NCBI RefSeq assembly: GCF_040869045.1
Contig: NC_090321.1
Location: forward strand, 181,073,596-181,137,595
Direction of reading: 5' to 3'
Origin: Eurosta solidaginis
Taxonomy: Eukaryota; Arthropoda; Insecta; Diptera; Tephritidae
Length of the DNA stretch: 64,000 nt
This document shows, in pieces, positions 1 through 11,880 of the stretch. The notes under the pieces were generated by a model. It did no database searches and was not told where the DNA came from. It saw nothing but the letters and a program-made list of their open reading frames with translations. A program made the position numbers and the translations under genes. The first letter of the stretch is position 1. Each line of letters begins with the position of its first letter.

Positions 1-75
1 CATTCAGGGAGCGGACGTTCCAGGTGCATGCCCTCAATTCATTGTCCTTCAAACGTTTGCCATGGTCGTCATCAA
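1..75 (-). pseudogene. RTE-like LINE endonuclease start, cut by the window edge
   Basis: On the minus strand this reads into a peptide containing LRACTWNVRSLN, which matches the opening strand of apurinic-type endonucleases of RTE/BovB-like LINEs (the ACTWNVRSL signature). The rest of the element lies left of the window. No initiating ATG is visible upstream in this frame, so the exact start cannot be given. It is a separate copy from the RTE remnants at 1790-4300, because its 5' end faces them. Confidence 0.55.
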
Positions 76-370
76 TAGAGAGTGTATTTATCCGAGGCTT
101 GTTGTTATATTTCATTGGAGTATGGTTTTACGTGGCGGGTCCCAAGCCCAGCGCACAACCCGCTCAGCGGGGGTGAAAATATTACTTGGCACGTTTATAT
201 AGCGAGCCGCTTGCTCCAAGACAGACGCCCGCTTGCAGCCGCACCTAGAGGTGTACAGACGCTGCCGATGAAATCTCCCCCCGGCTAGCCCTTAAACCGA
301 TTATGTCAGAGTGGCCTAGCCAGGTCCTAGCTGTCCCTTAGTGGAACCCTAGCTGTCCCTTAGTGGAACA
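76..370 (-). mobile_element. 5' untranslated region of the edge RTE-like LINE
   Basis: This locally GC-rich stretch lies directly upstream of the endonuclease start on the minus strand. It contains a 23-bp tandem duplication built on CCTAGCTGTCCCTTAGTGGA at about 320-369. The unusual base composition for this window and the position before the endonuclease suggest the LINE 5' region. A short open frame on the plus strand here shows no recognisable protein. Confidence 0.4.
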
Positions 371-486
371 GTTTATGGTTTAGTTTTCATAGTTAAATTT
401 GATTATATACTAGCCCCGTTTTCTTTTCTTCTTCTTTGAGTTGTTTAGTTTTTCTTTTAGCATTATCAGACAAATTTGCTGACTTA

Positions 487-832
487 AGGCTCCATTACTG
501 ATACTTAGCATAGACTTGACTTGACTTGAGAACTGTCACTTACAGTTCTGTTAAATGAACATTGCATGTTACTGATTACTCAAAACTTAGCAACACTTAA
601 CTTGACTTAGAAGTCTGTTGAATTTTGATTTTCTATGTAAGTTCTAAGTGACGTTTATATTTTGAGATGCCATTCGTTTGTTTCCATTTCATTTTGACAT
701 TTTGTCATACAAATTGACATTTATTGATTATGATGCCAGATTGTATGCGCTAAGTGGAGTATAATCGTGGCTAAGTTGCCAAGTTTACGCCAAGTCAAGT
801 TAAGTCTATGCTAAGTATCAGTAATGGAGCCT
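487..832. mobile_element. MITE, 346 bp, with TTA target duplication
   Basis: Long imperfect terminal inverted repeats begin AGGCTCCATTACTGATACTT at the left and end with its complement at the right; similarity runs about 40 bases inward. TTA lies on both sides (484-486 and 833-835). A 3-bp TTA duplication is typical of PIF/Harbinger elements. No transposase is encoded, so it is non-autonomous. Both arms carry short GACTT/AAGTC repeats. Confidence 0.85.
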
Positions 833-999
833 TTACTTTGCATAACAGAAGCTAAAGTATGCTATTCCACGAATCGAACATTCACTCTGCAGACAGTGCC
901 TTTTTGCAGGGACCGAAACTGTTATTCCTTTTATAATATAATTCCTTCCAAAACTATTAATTTTGGACTTTTAATATTTTTGGATCAAGATAAATATTA

Positions 1000-1312
1000 T
1001 TTTCGGATTTTTATTTTTTAAGTCCGATAGAACTAGTTAAACCCAGACTTTTAAAAATTAAAGTCCGTAAATAAAAGTTAAATCCGGACTTTTATTTTTT
1101 AAGGCCAAAATAAAAGTCCCGCTTGATAATAAAGAAACAGCTTATCCGAAACAATTTTTTTTAATTCGAATAAGCCATTTCTTTGTTATCAAGCCGGACT
1201 TTTATTTTGGCCTTAAAAAATAAAAGTCCGGTTTTAACTTTTATTTCCGGACTTTTATTTTTAAAAGTCCGAGTTTAACTAGTTCTATCGGACTAAAAAA
1301 TAAAAATATAGA
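1000..1312. repeat. Foldback palindrome, about 150-bp arms
   Basis: The left arm (about 1010-1143) is repeated as its reverse complement at about 1170-1302, including GTCCGATAGAACTAGTTAAA and GGCCAAAATAAAAGTCC. The short centre is AT-rich. The arms are built of diverged copies of the pentamer-like word AAAGTCCG. No target duplication was recognised. It could be a foldback MITE or a local inverted duplication. Confidence 0.8.
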
Positions 1313-1789
1313 TTTTACTTTTATATGTGGACTTTTATGGAAAGTTCGAAAAATAAAAAGGATGCATGATTCGACATGATATTGCTATAGGGATACCTGG
1401 GAACTCAAACATTTTCACCTAGGACAATTTTTTTACCAGGACTTTTTCGACTCCGAAAAAAAAAATAATTATTTTCCGTCCCTGCCTTTTTGAGGTTGGT
1501 AAATATGTATTAACTTTTTATGATTATAAATATGATTACCATTAAATTTCAAATCGTTCAGCTGTTAAATTGACTTAAAAAGTGGAATGAAAAAGTAAAG
1601 AAATAGTTCATCTACCTCACAGTGAAAGGGTGGAATGATAATGACGCGCTCAAATTGCGATAACTACAAATTGTTAATAATAATAAGAAAATTTTTTTAC
1701 GGTAGGCATTTGAAAAATGTTTAATAAGTATGAGGCAGAGAGTAGAAAAATGTAGATAAATAGTCTCAGAAAAATCAACAATTTCATAT

Positions 1790-2025
1790 TTTGGGTGGTC
1801 AAATCTCCCCTTCTTCTGCTTCCAAACTGCGGTGTCGACTGAAATACTTTCTTGGCCGGAGCGTCTTCGTCCATTCCCGTAACATGACCTAGCCAGCGAA
1901 GCCTTTGGGTTTTTAATCACTGCACCTCCTTTGATACTCGCCGTCGGCATTAGGGACAGGACCATAAATCTTCCGGTGAACTTTTCTCTCGAACACTCCA
2001 AGAGCCATCTCATCTTCTTTCGACT
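1790..2025 (-). pseudogene. RTE-like LINE 3' coding fragment, frameshifted
   Basis: Minus-strand frames give WLLECSREKFTGRF and then, after frame changes, MDEDAPAKKVFQSTP. These match the C-terminal tail of RTE-like LINE polyproteins (the LRWLGHV...DEDAPAKKVF...GRRRRGRP region). It lies head to tail with a second, longer RTE remnant that starts a few bases to the right. It is a dead fragment broken by frameshifts. Confidence 0.7.
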
Positions 2026-2910
2026 TACTTACTTCATTGGCGCTTAACCGTTTAAACGGTTATGACCGTCCAACAAGGCGCGCCAGTCGCTCCTTCTCTC
2101 TGCCAGCCGGCGCCAATTGGTCACACCAAGGGAGTTTAAATCGTTTTCCACCTGGTCCTTCCAACGGAGTGGGGGCCGCCCTCTACCTCTGCTTCCATAG
2201 GCGGGTTCCGATAGAAACACTTTCTTTGCCGGAGCGTCATCTTTCATCGCATGGCCTAGCCAGCGCAGCCGCTGTGTTTTAATTCGTTGAACCATGTTGA
2301 TGTGTGCGTCAACACCGACTTCTTTCGACACAGTCCATTATTCTGAGCCATACATTAGAACATGTATGATGTGCGACTTGTACAGCGTGATTTTTGTTTT
2401 TCGAGAGAGGACTTTACTTTTCAATTGCCTACTCAGTCCAAAGAAGCACTTGTTGGCAAGAGTTATTCTCCGTTCGATTTCTAAACTGACATTGTTTTTG
2501 CTTTTAATACTAGTTTCCAATGAGAACAATTCCTTCACAGGTTCGAATTTAATCCGTCAACAGTGACGTGGCTGCCAAGGCGCGAACGCGCCCATTCTTT
2601 CTTGGATGACAGCAAGGGAGTTGCCTTGTCACACGAAAGGGAGTTGCCTTACCTGACGCCTCGTTTGGTTTCGAATGGCTCGGAGAGGTCCTTACCAATC
2701 CTTACGGAGCTGGTGGTGTTGCTCAACGTCATATGACAGAGCCTTATTAGCTTTGCAAGGAACTTAAATTCAGACATAGCAGCATACAAACCGCTTCTTT
2801 TAGCGGTGTCAAATGCTGCTTTGAAGTCGAAGAAAATATGGTGAGTGTCGATTCTCTTATCGTGAGTCTTCTCTAGAATCTGGCGCATAGTGACGATCTG
2901 GTCATAGTAG

Positions 2911-3393
2911 AGTAGTACGGAAATAGCGGTCCTAGCCCAAATGGTGAAAGGAAAAATGTGAAAGGAAAAGTATGTATGTGTGTAACTGCAAAACCGCAAA
3001 TGTGTATGTGTGTGTGCGTGAGAATTTTATGAAACCGCAAATGTGTGTATGTGTGTGTGCGTGTGAACTTTGTGAACCCAGCAAGAAATCGAGCGACTGA
3101 TCAGTATCAGTTCAGTACCTGAACAGTATCAGACCAGTATCTGTTCAGTATAAGTACAGTCTGATCAGATACGGATCTGATACTGATCAGACGCTCGATT
3201 TCTTGCTGGGTTCACAAAGTTCACACGCACACACACATACACACATTTGCGGTTTTGCGGTTTCATAAAATTCTCACGCACGCACGCACACATACACATT
3301 TGCGGTTTTGCGGTCACACACACACATACATACTTTTCCTTTCACATTTTTCCTTTCACCATTTGGGCTAGAACCGCTACTTCCATACTACTG
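2911..3393. mobile_element. 483-bp foldback element inserted in the RTE LINE
   Basis: An inverted repeat with arms of over 200 bp meets near 3153. The outer ends are diverged (AGTAGTA.GGAA.TAGCGGT); next comes CTAGCCCAAATGGTGAAAGG, then a tract of CATA/CACG microsatellite that is copied on both sides. AGTAG flanks both sides (2906-2910 and 3394-3398). The centre is a set of short GATCAGTATCAG/CTGATACTGATC repeats. The insertion splits the RT coding sequence between the GKST and DQI positions, which fixes its limits well. It has no coding capacity. Confidence 0.85.
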
Positions 3394-3479
3394 AGTAGAT
3401 TTACCTGGTCTGAAGTCGCACTAGTACGGTCCAATCAGTTTGTTGACTATGGGCTTCAGTTTTTCGCACAGATGCTTCG

Positions 3480-3800
3480 CGGCCGCCGCGGTGTTATGAT
3501 AGCGTGCTACGCGGGGTACACACCGGGTACACGCCCCGGGCAAAGTAACATCAAAATTTTAGAAACAAGTTTTTTCAAATAAAAAAAAAATTCTTAACGG
3601 GGTCGCCCCTCGGCAGTGTTCGGCAAGCACTCCGAGTGTATTTCTGCCTTGCAGATGCCGTACGGTGTCGGCATGAAACAAGTAGATCCCGTCCCGCCAA
3701 TTTGTAGGAGAAACTAAAAGAAGCACGACGCAAATTGAAATAGAAGCTCGGCCTTAAATCTCTTCGGAGGTTATCGCGCCTTTCATTTATTTATTATTTA
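3480..3800 (+). mobile_element. tRNA-derived SINE, copy 1 (diverged)
   Basis: The head resembles a tRNA, with an A-box-like region (GTGTTATGATAGCGTGC) and a B-box-like region (ACACGCCCCGGG). The body carries GGGGTCGCCCCTCGGCAGTG and CACTCCGAGTGTATTTCTGCC, and the tail is GAGGTTATCGCGCC plus ATTT repeats. Compared with other copies it lacks part of the middle and the head is damaged. It sits inside the RTE remnant, so it is younger than that element. Confidence 0.8.
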
Positions 3801-4309
3801 TATAGAACCTTAAGTATATGCGATATTAAGCAAAATGATTCCGCGGTAATTAACCCGTTTTGCTGGATCACCTTTCTTGTGGATTGGGCAGGGTACACTT
3901 ACGTTCCCATCTGAAGGCATGCGCTCATCCGACCATATTTTGCATAGGAGTTGATGCATGCTCTTTACTAACTCCTCGCATCCGTGTTTAAACAGCTCGG
4001 CGGGTATTCCATCATTGCTTGGCGCCTTGTGATTTTTTTGTCGGGATATTGCCATACTTCGTCATAGTCGGGTGCCGGAACGTCTTTTCCATCATTAGCG
4101 ATTGGGGTATCGGGTTCGTCCTCTCTCTCGCAGTTACCAGGTCGCCATTAGCGTTCCCGCAGGAATCTGGGCCGGCCTTGAAACCCTCCGTCGTCCGCCG
4201 GATTTTTCCGTAGAATTTTCGGGCATTATTCCTATCAGCTAGCCTCTGAGAAGCTCCTTGCACTCACGCTGTTCGGCCTCAGGTTATTTCCTTCTAAATA
4301 GATCTGTTA

Positions 4310-4779
4310 GCCTTTCAACAAAATTGTTGATATATGATGACTGTCGAAGTCCGAAGCGAAGCATTAATTGATTCTAGTTTTAAAAAGTCCCCTAATAATC
4401 CCATTACCAAAATTATTTTGATATACATACATACATATGTAGCTTCTAAATTGTCCTGAAACAACTTCAAAATAGTAGCAACATGATTCCCAATATATTG
4501 CAGAAATAGTACAATTGCGGCATAGTCCTGACGAGATGATAGTGCGAAAGGTGGGATGACATGTGCTGATCTTAAATGCTGCATATGGTTATGTTTTTTT
4601 TCTCGAAATGGTCATAAGACCAAAGGGAAGGTTCCTAAATAGTCATAAAGTCAAATTATCAAAGGGGTTAAAATAGTTCGACCTTATGACCGTTTGAAGT
4701 AATCTTTAGGCCAATTGATCTTATGGCCGTTTGAAGTGGTGATAATGTCAATACACATTTTGGCCGTTGACCTTAAGCA
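4310..4779. other. No recognised feature (AT-rich)
   Basis: This is AT-rich sequence with a short ATACATACATACATATGT microsatellite near 4423-4440 and words like those of the adjoining minisatellite. No protein or RNA gene is recognised. Confidence 0.5.
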
Positions 4780-5340
4780 CCTAAATTTAATTTTTTAGCA
4801 ATAGCTCGGAATGAAATTATCACGAAAAAGTACTGAAAAATTACCAAAATACTCCAGAACTTATCTTGAAATAGCCTCGAAAATGTCCTAAAAACAATCA
4901 CGAAATGAACTGAAGATGGTCCCAAAATTATCCCCAAATAGTAAGGAAACTATCCTGAAATAATTCAGAAAATATTCCAAAATCAACCGCGAAATAACCA
5001 GGAGATAATTTCGGAAAGCCCCCCAATAGTGCGAATATGATCTCAAAAACATTTCCAAATTATCCGAAAATAGACCCTAAATTATCCCGATATACAGTTT
5101 AGATATGATTCAGTAAATAATTTCAAAATGATCCTAAAATAGACCCGAAATCATCCGCATATGGTCTCTATGTAAGCTTCGATATGATACCTAATAAAGC
5201 AATTCTAAAATTATCTCGAAATAGACTCGCAATGGTTCCGGGATATAATCAACATAGTCCCGATATGATCCCGAAAAAAAATCCGAAATTGTTCAAAATT
5301 AATTCGGAAATTATCCCGAATATCATAAGCCCATTATATA
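4780..5340 (+). repeat. Degenerate minisatellite of ATCCCGAAATAG words
   Basis: Dozens of diverged copies of a word close to ATCCCGAAATAGAC or ATGATCCCGAAA recur at irregular spacing of about 15-25 bases. Similar words appear at 7385-7520. The array has no long open frame with a recognisable protein. It looks like an old, decayed tandem repeat. Confidence 0.7.
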
Positions 5341-5390
5341 ACTTCATCAACCGCTATATCATGCTTGCTTTTCCTAAAAGAAAATAAAAA

Positions 5391-6587
5391 CAAGTAAGGG
5401 TGTCTAAGTTCAGGTGTAACCGAACATCATATACTCAGCGTGAGTTTCAATTGTAGGTTCAGTTCAATTTTAGATAAATTACGTATATTATCCTACTGAG
5501 GCACATTTTAAACAAAAACTATTCCCGAAAAGTAAGGGAGTCTAAGTTCGGGTGTAACCGGAGTTGGATTTACGATGCTGTTTATTTTACATATTCTTTT
5601 ATACATCTGCATTTTAAGGAAACATACCTAAAACTTAAATCTTTCGATATGTTGCAATGTTATAAGCTTTGGTAACATAACGGTTGATCGTAACGGCATA
5701 AACGAATCGATATAAATAAAGACTTCCATATATCAAAATGCTTATGATGAACAAAAAATTATTTAGCCATGCCCGTCCGTCCGTCCGTTCGTCCATTTGT
5801 ATGTGATCCCAATAACTTGAGTAAATATTGAGATATCTTATTGAAATTTGGTATATGGGTTCCTTGGCACTCAACTCTCTTCGCTATTTAAAATGAACGA
5901 AATCAGATGATAACCACGCCTACTTTTTATATATATAACATTTGGGAAAACCCAAAAACCTGATTATTTAATAAATAATACACCTAGAATGTTGAACTCT
6001 GATCTAGCCATTTTTTACTAGAAATATTTCTTGTTATAAGCCTAACATGTGTATCGAATTTTGTTACGAGGGATTTGCATATATTTGAAGTTCTAGAAAT
6101 GTTGTTTATCGATTGATCGCAATAGGGGCGTGGAACCTCCCATTTCCTTTACCATAAAACTTGGTAAGTGAAATATCATTAATACAAAACTATTTTTCGC
6201 TAAAATATATGTAGCTTATTATTCTATTCTACGACTATTTTAAGCATCTTTTTTATAAAAATAGGCGTGGTCCTAACCGATCACGTCCATTTTTACTAGA
6301 AATATATCCTGATATAAGAAAAATATATGTACGCAATCTTATTACTGTCCGTTAATTTTTCCTCCAGTTGCAGCTCCCGAAACATAGAAAATTGCTTGGT
6401 CATAAAAGGGGGTGCCACGCCCATTTTCAAATATTGGAATTTTTCCTATTTCTTGTTATAATTCCACTTGGGGAAAGAAATACTATTGATATTAAGATCT
6501 TTTTTGCAAAGATATAACTTATTTTTCGTCCACGACCCTTTTAAAAATCTTTTATAAAATATGTGCAAAGCACGCTGAGTATAAAAA
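5391..6587 (+). mobile_element. GTAACCGAACATT repeat, copy A (rearranged)
   Basis: The head (CAAGTAAGG...GTGTAACCGAACAT) is at 5391 and partly repeated at about 5527. The tail (CACGCTGAGTATAAAAA) ends at 6587. The interior from about 5640 is inverted relative to the head, compared with other copies: the CCGTCCGTCCGTCCG tract lies on the plus strand at 5768. The copy is therefore a mosaic. No coding capacity is seen. The family is dispersed in this window (eight copies). Its class is not certain. Confidence 0.75.
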
Positions 6588-7924
6588 CCTAAAATGGTTA
6601 AATTTCTTCGGTTTAACCCCAACCTAGATCTTATCCTTGCTTATGTGTAAAAAAAAATAAAAAAAAAATGTGTTTAGCAAACAGATAATCAGGGGGGGAA
6701 ATCTCAGCAAAATAAAAACAAATTATTGCAGTTTAAGCGTGATTTGATTCAATAATGCGAAAGTACTCCCTTGCTAATACGAGACTAATCCCATTTAATC
6801 CTAATTGGTATGTCCTTTTGTGCTTCAGCATGTCAGTTTGTACAGTCGTTATTAACATTACAACATGTCCCTTGGGAACGAGTAACAGAAAAACTTTTTT
6901 TCACCTCCCAAAATAACAATGAGGCGATTTTTTTCCATAATTTTTTTTTGCACCTCTCAACCAAACAATGGAGAGAGTTTTGGAGGGCCTTGTCGAAAAC
7001 TTACCAAAAGACTAACAAGCGTGAAAATAACCTCCCAAGTGTGTAATAAAATTGTACCCTCATAAATGAGCAATAATAAACTTTTTAAATTCGAAAAGTA
7101 GCAAACTGATATACACATACACATATATACAAACATATGGGCATATGGGTATTGCAAGGGAGATATGTAGGTAACTCCCAGCAGCCTTGATGTGAATATA
7201 CTAAAGTATCACTTTTGGCACGTGCCAACGTCGTCGCACAGTGTTCGGTGCTTCAATTTTCCGACGCTCAAAAGTGACTTCGAATTTTCCTTTTTCGAAC
7301 TAAGTAAAGAGAAATTCCAGACAGAATGTACAAGTAATACCTATTTTATTTATATGTTGAAATAGATATGTTTATGAAGAAAGTGTCCCGCATTAAATAG
7401 ATACACATTTTCAAATAGTGCCGACATGACCCCGAAAAAATTCCAACATAATTGCGAAAACAGTTCTGATGAGATAATAGTCCGAATTTGTCACAAAGTG
7501 ATGTCAAAATAGCCCAGTTATGAATGAACGGGCCAGCCAAAAAATCATATTTATCGGATTACTTGATTTGAAGTTTTGACTGATGCTTGTTTTTAATTAT
7601 TTCATTTGGAGTACTCAGTTGGAGTATTCTGAGCTGGGGTAGGTAATCCTGTCATAAATCATCGTAATGTAAGTTGAATGTCATTTTTACGAATTTTTTA
7701 ATTGAAATTTAAGTAACTTCCCGATAAGCTACAAGCTTGAAACTTGGAATATAGTGCAGAACGCGATGACAATGCAATTAAAAGAAAAACACTCCGCTAG
7801 GTGTCGCAACGACGATTGTGGTCCGATTTGGCTCATGTGTGGAACACATATTAGGGCGCGTGAAATTTCTAAAAAACGTGACCTGATTAAGGTTCAGTTG
7901 GTCTTACTTATACATATATGAAAT
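6588..7924. other. No gene; short repeat fragments
   Basis: AT-rich DNA. At 7385-7520 there are words of the CCCGAAATA minisatellite. At 7708-7850 lies one unit of the AACTTCCCGxxxAGCT repeat that is tandem at 57110-57760. Short open frames here match nothing recognised. Confidence 0.5.
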
Positions 7925-9072
7925 ATCATTTAAATGCGCGCTTTGCACACAGAGTATATTAACTATGATTGGATAACAGTTGGTTGTAAAGGTATAAAGG
8001 AACAGAGATAGATATAGACTTCCATATATCAAAATCATCAGTATCGAAAAAAAATTTGATTGAGCCATGTCCGTCCGTCCGTACGTCTGTCCGTTAACAC
8101 GATAACTTGAGTAAATATTGAGATATCTTCACCAAATTTGGTACACGAACTTATCTGGACCCAGAATAGATTGGTATTGAAAATGAGCGAAATCGGATGA
8201 TAACCACGCCCACTTTTTATGTATATAACATTTTGGAAAACACAAAAAACCTGATTATTTAGTAAATCATACACCTAGAATGTTGAAATTTTACGTGTGG
8301 GCTGATATTGAGACTCTTGATAAAAATTTGAAAAAGAAATTTAAAATGAGCGTGGCACCGCCCACTTGTGATAAAATTAATTTTACCAATATTATTAATC
8401 ATAAATCAAAAATCGTTTAAACTATCGGAACAAAATTCGGCAGAGAGGTTGCCTTTACTCTAACGAATGCTTTGAAGAAAAATTAACGAAATCTGTTAAG
8501 GACCACGCCCACTTTTATATACAAGATTTTTAAAAGGGTCGCGGACGAATAAAATAAGCTATATCTTTGCAAAAAATAGCTTATCAATGGTATTTCATTT
8601 CCCAAGTGGATTTATAACAACAAATAGGAAAAACTTCAAATTTAAAAAAAATGGGCGTGGCACCGCCCCTTTTATGACTAAGCAATTTTCCATGTTTCGG
8701 GAGCCATAACTCGAAGAAAAATTAACATATCGTGATGAAATTGTATACACATATTTTCCTTATAGCAGAAAATATTTCTAGTAAAAATGGACGGGATCGG
8801 TTAAAGACCACGGCAACTTAGATATAAAACAAGTTTAAAAGGATCGTAGACTAGAATAATGATCTATAACTGAGCAAAAAATAGTTTTGAATCAATGATA
8901 TTTCACTTATCAAATTTTATTGTAAGAGGAAATGGTGAGAAATTTTTTTTTTAAACGGGCGGTGCCAAGTGTTATGTAGAAAAGTAATTTATCTGAAATG
9001 AATTGTACAATTAAAGCTCACGCTGAGTGTATAATGTTCGGTTACACCCGAACTTAAACACCTTTACTTGTT
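7925..9072 (-). mobile_element. GTAACCGAACATT repeat, copy B
   Basis: This is the reverse orientation: the tail is at the left (CACAGAGTATATTAAC) and the head at the right, ending CACCTTTACTTGTT near 9072. GGGCGTGG-type boxes occur at 8204(-), 8348(+), 8503(-), 8653(+), 8808(-) and 8957(+), alternating in strand at 144-155 bp. The CCGTCCGTCCGTAC tract lies at about 8070. No coding capacity is seen. Confidence 0.85.
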
Positions 9073-10135
9073 TTATTTGGTTTTTTATTTTACTTTATTT
9101 GATTATATTTTATTTTATTTAATCATACTTAATTTTATTTTATTTAAATTTATGTTACTTATTTTTGTTCACTTTTATTTATTTCATTTTATTTTATTTT
9201 GTTTTAATTTATTTTATTTTGTTCGCTTTATTTTATTATATTTTATTTACTTCTTTTTTTAATTTTATTTTATTTTGTTTTACTTTACTTCATTATACTT
9301 TATTTTATTAATTATTTAATTTATTTAGTTTTATTTTATTTTATTATTTTTTTAAGTTCTTTTATTTTATTTCTTTTTATTTTATTTTTTTCTTGATTAA
9401 ATTTAATTTAATTTTATTTTACTTCATTTTATTTTATTTTGTTTTAATTTATTTTACTTTGTTCTATTTATTTTATTTTATTTACTTTATCTTATCATAT
9501 TTTATTTACTTTTTTTTTCTAAATTTTATATCATTTTGTTTTACTTTACTTCATTATACTTTATTTTATTCAATTTTGTTTTATTTTATTTTATTTTATT
9601 CTTTTTTTAGTTCTCTTTTAGGCTCTCTTATATTTTATTTCTTTTTAGTTAATTTTTGTTTACTTGATTACATTTTATTTTATTTTACTTCATTTTATTT
9701 TATTTTATTTGCTTTTTTTATTTTTTTTTTATTTCATTTTATTTTTTTCTATTTTATTCCATTCGTATTCACAATAATTTCTCTTATTGTTTTATTTTAT
9801 TTTTTAACTTGATTATATTTTATTGTATTTTGTTTAAATTTATTTCATTATATTTTGCTTTACTTTATTTTATTTCATTTATTTCGTTTTATTTTATTTT
9901 ATTCTATTTATTTTATTTGCTTTATTTTATTTTTTTAATTTCATTTTATTTTGTTCTATTTTATTCCATTCGAATTCACAATAATTTCTCTTATTGTTTT
10001 ATTTTATTTTATTTTATTTTTTTTTTAACTTGATTATATTTTCTTGTATTTTATTTAAATTTATTTCATTATATTTTGCTTTACTTTATTTTATTTTATT
10101 TATTTCGTTTTATTTAATTTTTCTATTTTATTATT
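9073..10135 (+). repeat. TTTTA-type simple repeat, about 1.06 kb
   Basis: Almost pure T/A sequence made of TTTTA and TTTATTTTA units with rare C and G. A longer internal unit (containing CATTCGxATTCACAATAATTTCTC) occurs twice, near 9750 and 9965, showing a higher-order duplication of about 210 bp. Open frames here are artefacts of composition. Confidence 0.95.
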
Positions 10136-10379
10136 ATCTTAACAAGAAGATAGGATTTCTTGTTTTAAACACAATGGCGCATAGTCATAGTCAAAAGAAA
10201 ATAGGTTTTATATTTACATAGTTGCAGCTTTTTTGACAGACAGCTCATAGAAAATTATGTCAAAACACAGCAAATAAATTTAAAACCTATTTTATTTCGA
10301 TTATTAAATGCGACAATTTATTTGTTTTGAGGAAAATTCTCCTATGGCAAAAAATCATTCCCATTATGGAAAATAAATT

Positions 10380-10802
10380 AGGGGGACTCATGATAGCATA
10401 TAAACTTATAAGGTGTAAAATTATATCCATTTACACACGCGGTTATATGAACGCACCTAGTAATACTCTTGATAAACTTGATTGTTTTTCAGCTGTATTA
10501 TTTCCAAAAAAATTTTTTTGATTATTATACAAATTAAAAAACACCAAGATTAAGTGAAAAATCAAAACTAAAACGCCTTTACTTGCTGATGTTAGAGTTT
10601 TTTGATGAAAATGCCGGCTGTAATGTCTGCAAGGTTGCATTCCTTTGAGTTTACCGCGTTTACACAATGAAATGTGCGCGTAAATTTATACAAATTGTGT
10701 AAATGATTTTTCATACAAAATTTGACAGCTCGTGCGTAAACTAGATAAATTTATACGTTTACACACTTTATAAGGCATTTATACGGTTACATGAGTCCCC
10801 CT
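10380..10802. mobile_element. MITE, 423 bp, ATT target duplication
   Basis: Terminal inverted repeats AGGGGGACTCATG / CATGAGTCCCCCT continue inward imperfectly (TATAA..TTATAAGGTGTAAA). ATT flanks both ends (377-379 and 803-805 of 10.xx kb). No transposase is encoded. Confidence 0.85.
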
Positions 10803-10810
10803 ATTATTTG

Positions 10811-10860
10811 AGTGTAAATACATACATCCATGCATACATACATATGTATGTATTTACACT
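10811..10860. repeat. Palindromic CATA/TATG microsatellite
   Basis: AGTGTAAATACATACATC is mirrored by GTATGTATTTACACT, giving a near-perfect hairpin of about 50 bp centred on a CATACATATGTATG run. Similar ACATACATATGTATGT runs recur elsewhere in the window. Confidence 0.8.
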
Positions 10861-11880
10861 CGCATGCTTGCATTTCGACCCATTCAGCACATTTCCACTG
10901 ATTTCGTCGAACGTATGTTTTATATTTTATCACCCAGTTTCTCAGACATAAGACAAAATATTACTTTTCCTCATTTTATTTGCTATTTTTCATTGAACTC
11001 AGCATATAAAAGAGCAGAATACAACAATTCTACAGAATTTTATAGAAAAAACACTTGCAACAGCACAGCTGACATTTTCGCTGATCGGGATTGCGGGTTA
11101 CGCACTAACACCAAGAAATAATGAAACAACATCAAAAACAAATGCCATTGCCTGACTCATGCCGCATGCAAGTCATATACATATGTACATTCCCTTACAA
11201 ATATAATTATGACTGAACTCGTTGTATATACCCTACAGTAGAAATAAATGGACGTAAACTACAGTCACAACTAGTATGACTCGAGTATTTTCGCCTTATA
11301 CAAAAAAATTAAAAGTAGTCGGATCAGGTAATGCGACTCATGTTTTCTATACATTTTGATGCGCTGAATCCAAATACGTTATAAGAATTGGCTCAAGTGG
11401 TCATGGTATGTCCTTAACCTCAAAACACGTAAAAAAAATCACTGCAGAATGATTTTTAAATAATGTTAGGGCCAAGCCAATACCTGCTAGGCTAATTCTG
11501 TTGGCGGATTGGGATTTGAAGCATCACAGGACTTGGGAAAACATCCGCGGCTTTAACTTATCGAAAGTATGTATGTAAATGAAAAAGTTATACATTCAAT
11601 TCAATTTCATATACACTAATGTGTTTTTATTTAAGATATTATTGCAACTTAGAACTAGTTTTTCTTCTCATCAGAATCAGAATCTTCTGAAATATTGGGT
11701 TTGGGTAAAGCATCGCCCTCAAGATTTTTATAAAAAGAATGATATTCTTTTGATATAACCAGTTTTTCAAACAATTTTTTTCAAGTATTTTAGTTTTGAT
11801 TCGAGAAGAGGCAACGGCCAAAGAGCATACATAACAAGATAGGTTAGTTCGTATGTTTGATATCCAACACTCGCTACAAA
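10861..11880. other. No recognised gene
   Basis: This is AT-rich DNA. The only point of note is a minus-strand open frame (11639-11917) with paired cysteines that belongs to the inverted duplication around 11881. Confidence 0.4.

Larger units (their letters stand above)
2030..4300 (-). pseudogene. RTE-like LINE reverse transcriptase remnant
   Basis: Read right to left, the minus strand gives: a linker with LADRNNARKFYGKIRRTTEG (4260-4070); RT motifs HKAPSNDGIPAELFKHG and CPIHKKGD..NYRGI (4055-3820); GPY.CDFRPGKST (about 3470-3400); MRQILEKT and DFKAAFDTAKR (2900-2800); and a tail with RWLGHAMKDDAPAKKVF and LRWKDQVENDLNSLGVTNWR ending near 2044. This order is that of RTE-clade LINEs. Stops and frameshifts break it, and it is interrupted by a foldback element (2911-3393) and a SINE (3480-3800). 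The 5' endonuclease half is missing. Confidence 0.85.

Noticed and set aside
5635..5874. Frames such as MSAKEPIYQISIRYLNIYSS seen in several places
   Set aside because: The same peptide-like text recurs in every GTAACCGAACATT copy (15273, 25245, 33675 and others) with stops at different places, so it is repeat sequence and not a gene family.
9068..10221. Phe/Leu/Tyr/Ile-rich open frames that look like membrane proteins
   Set aside because: They are translations of TTTTA simple repeats; the hydrophobic composition follows from the T-rich codons.
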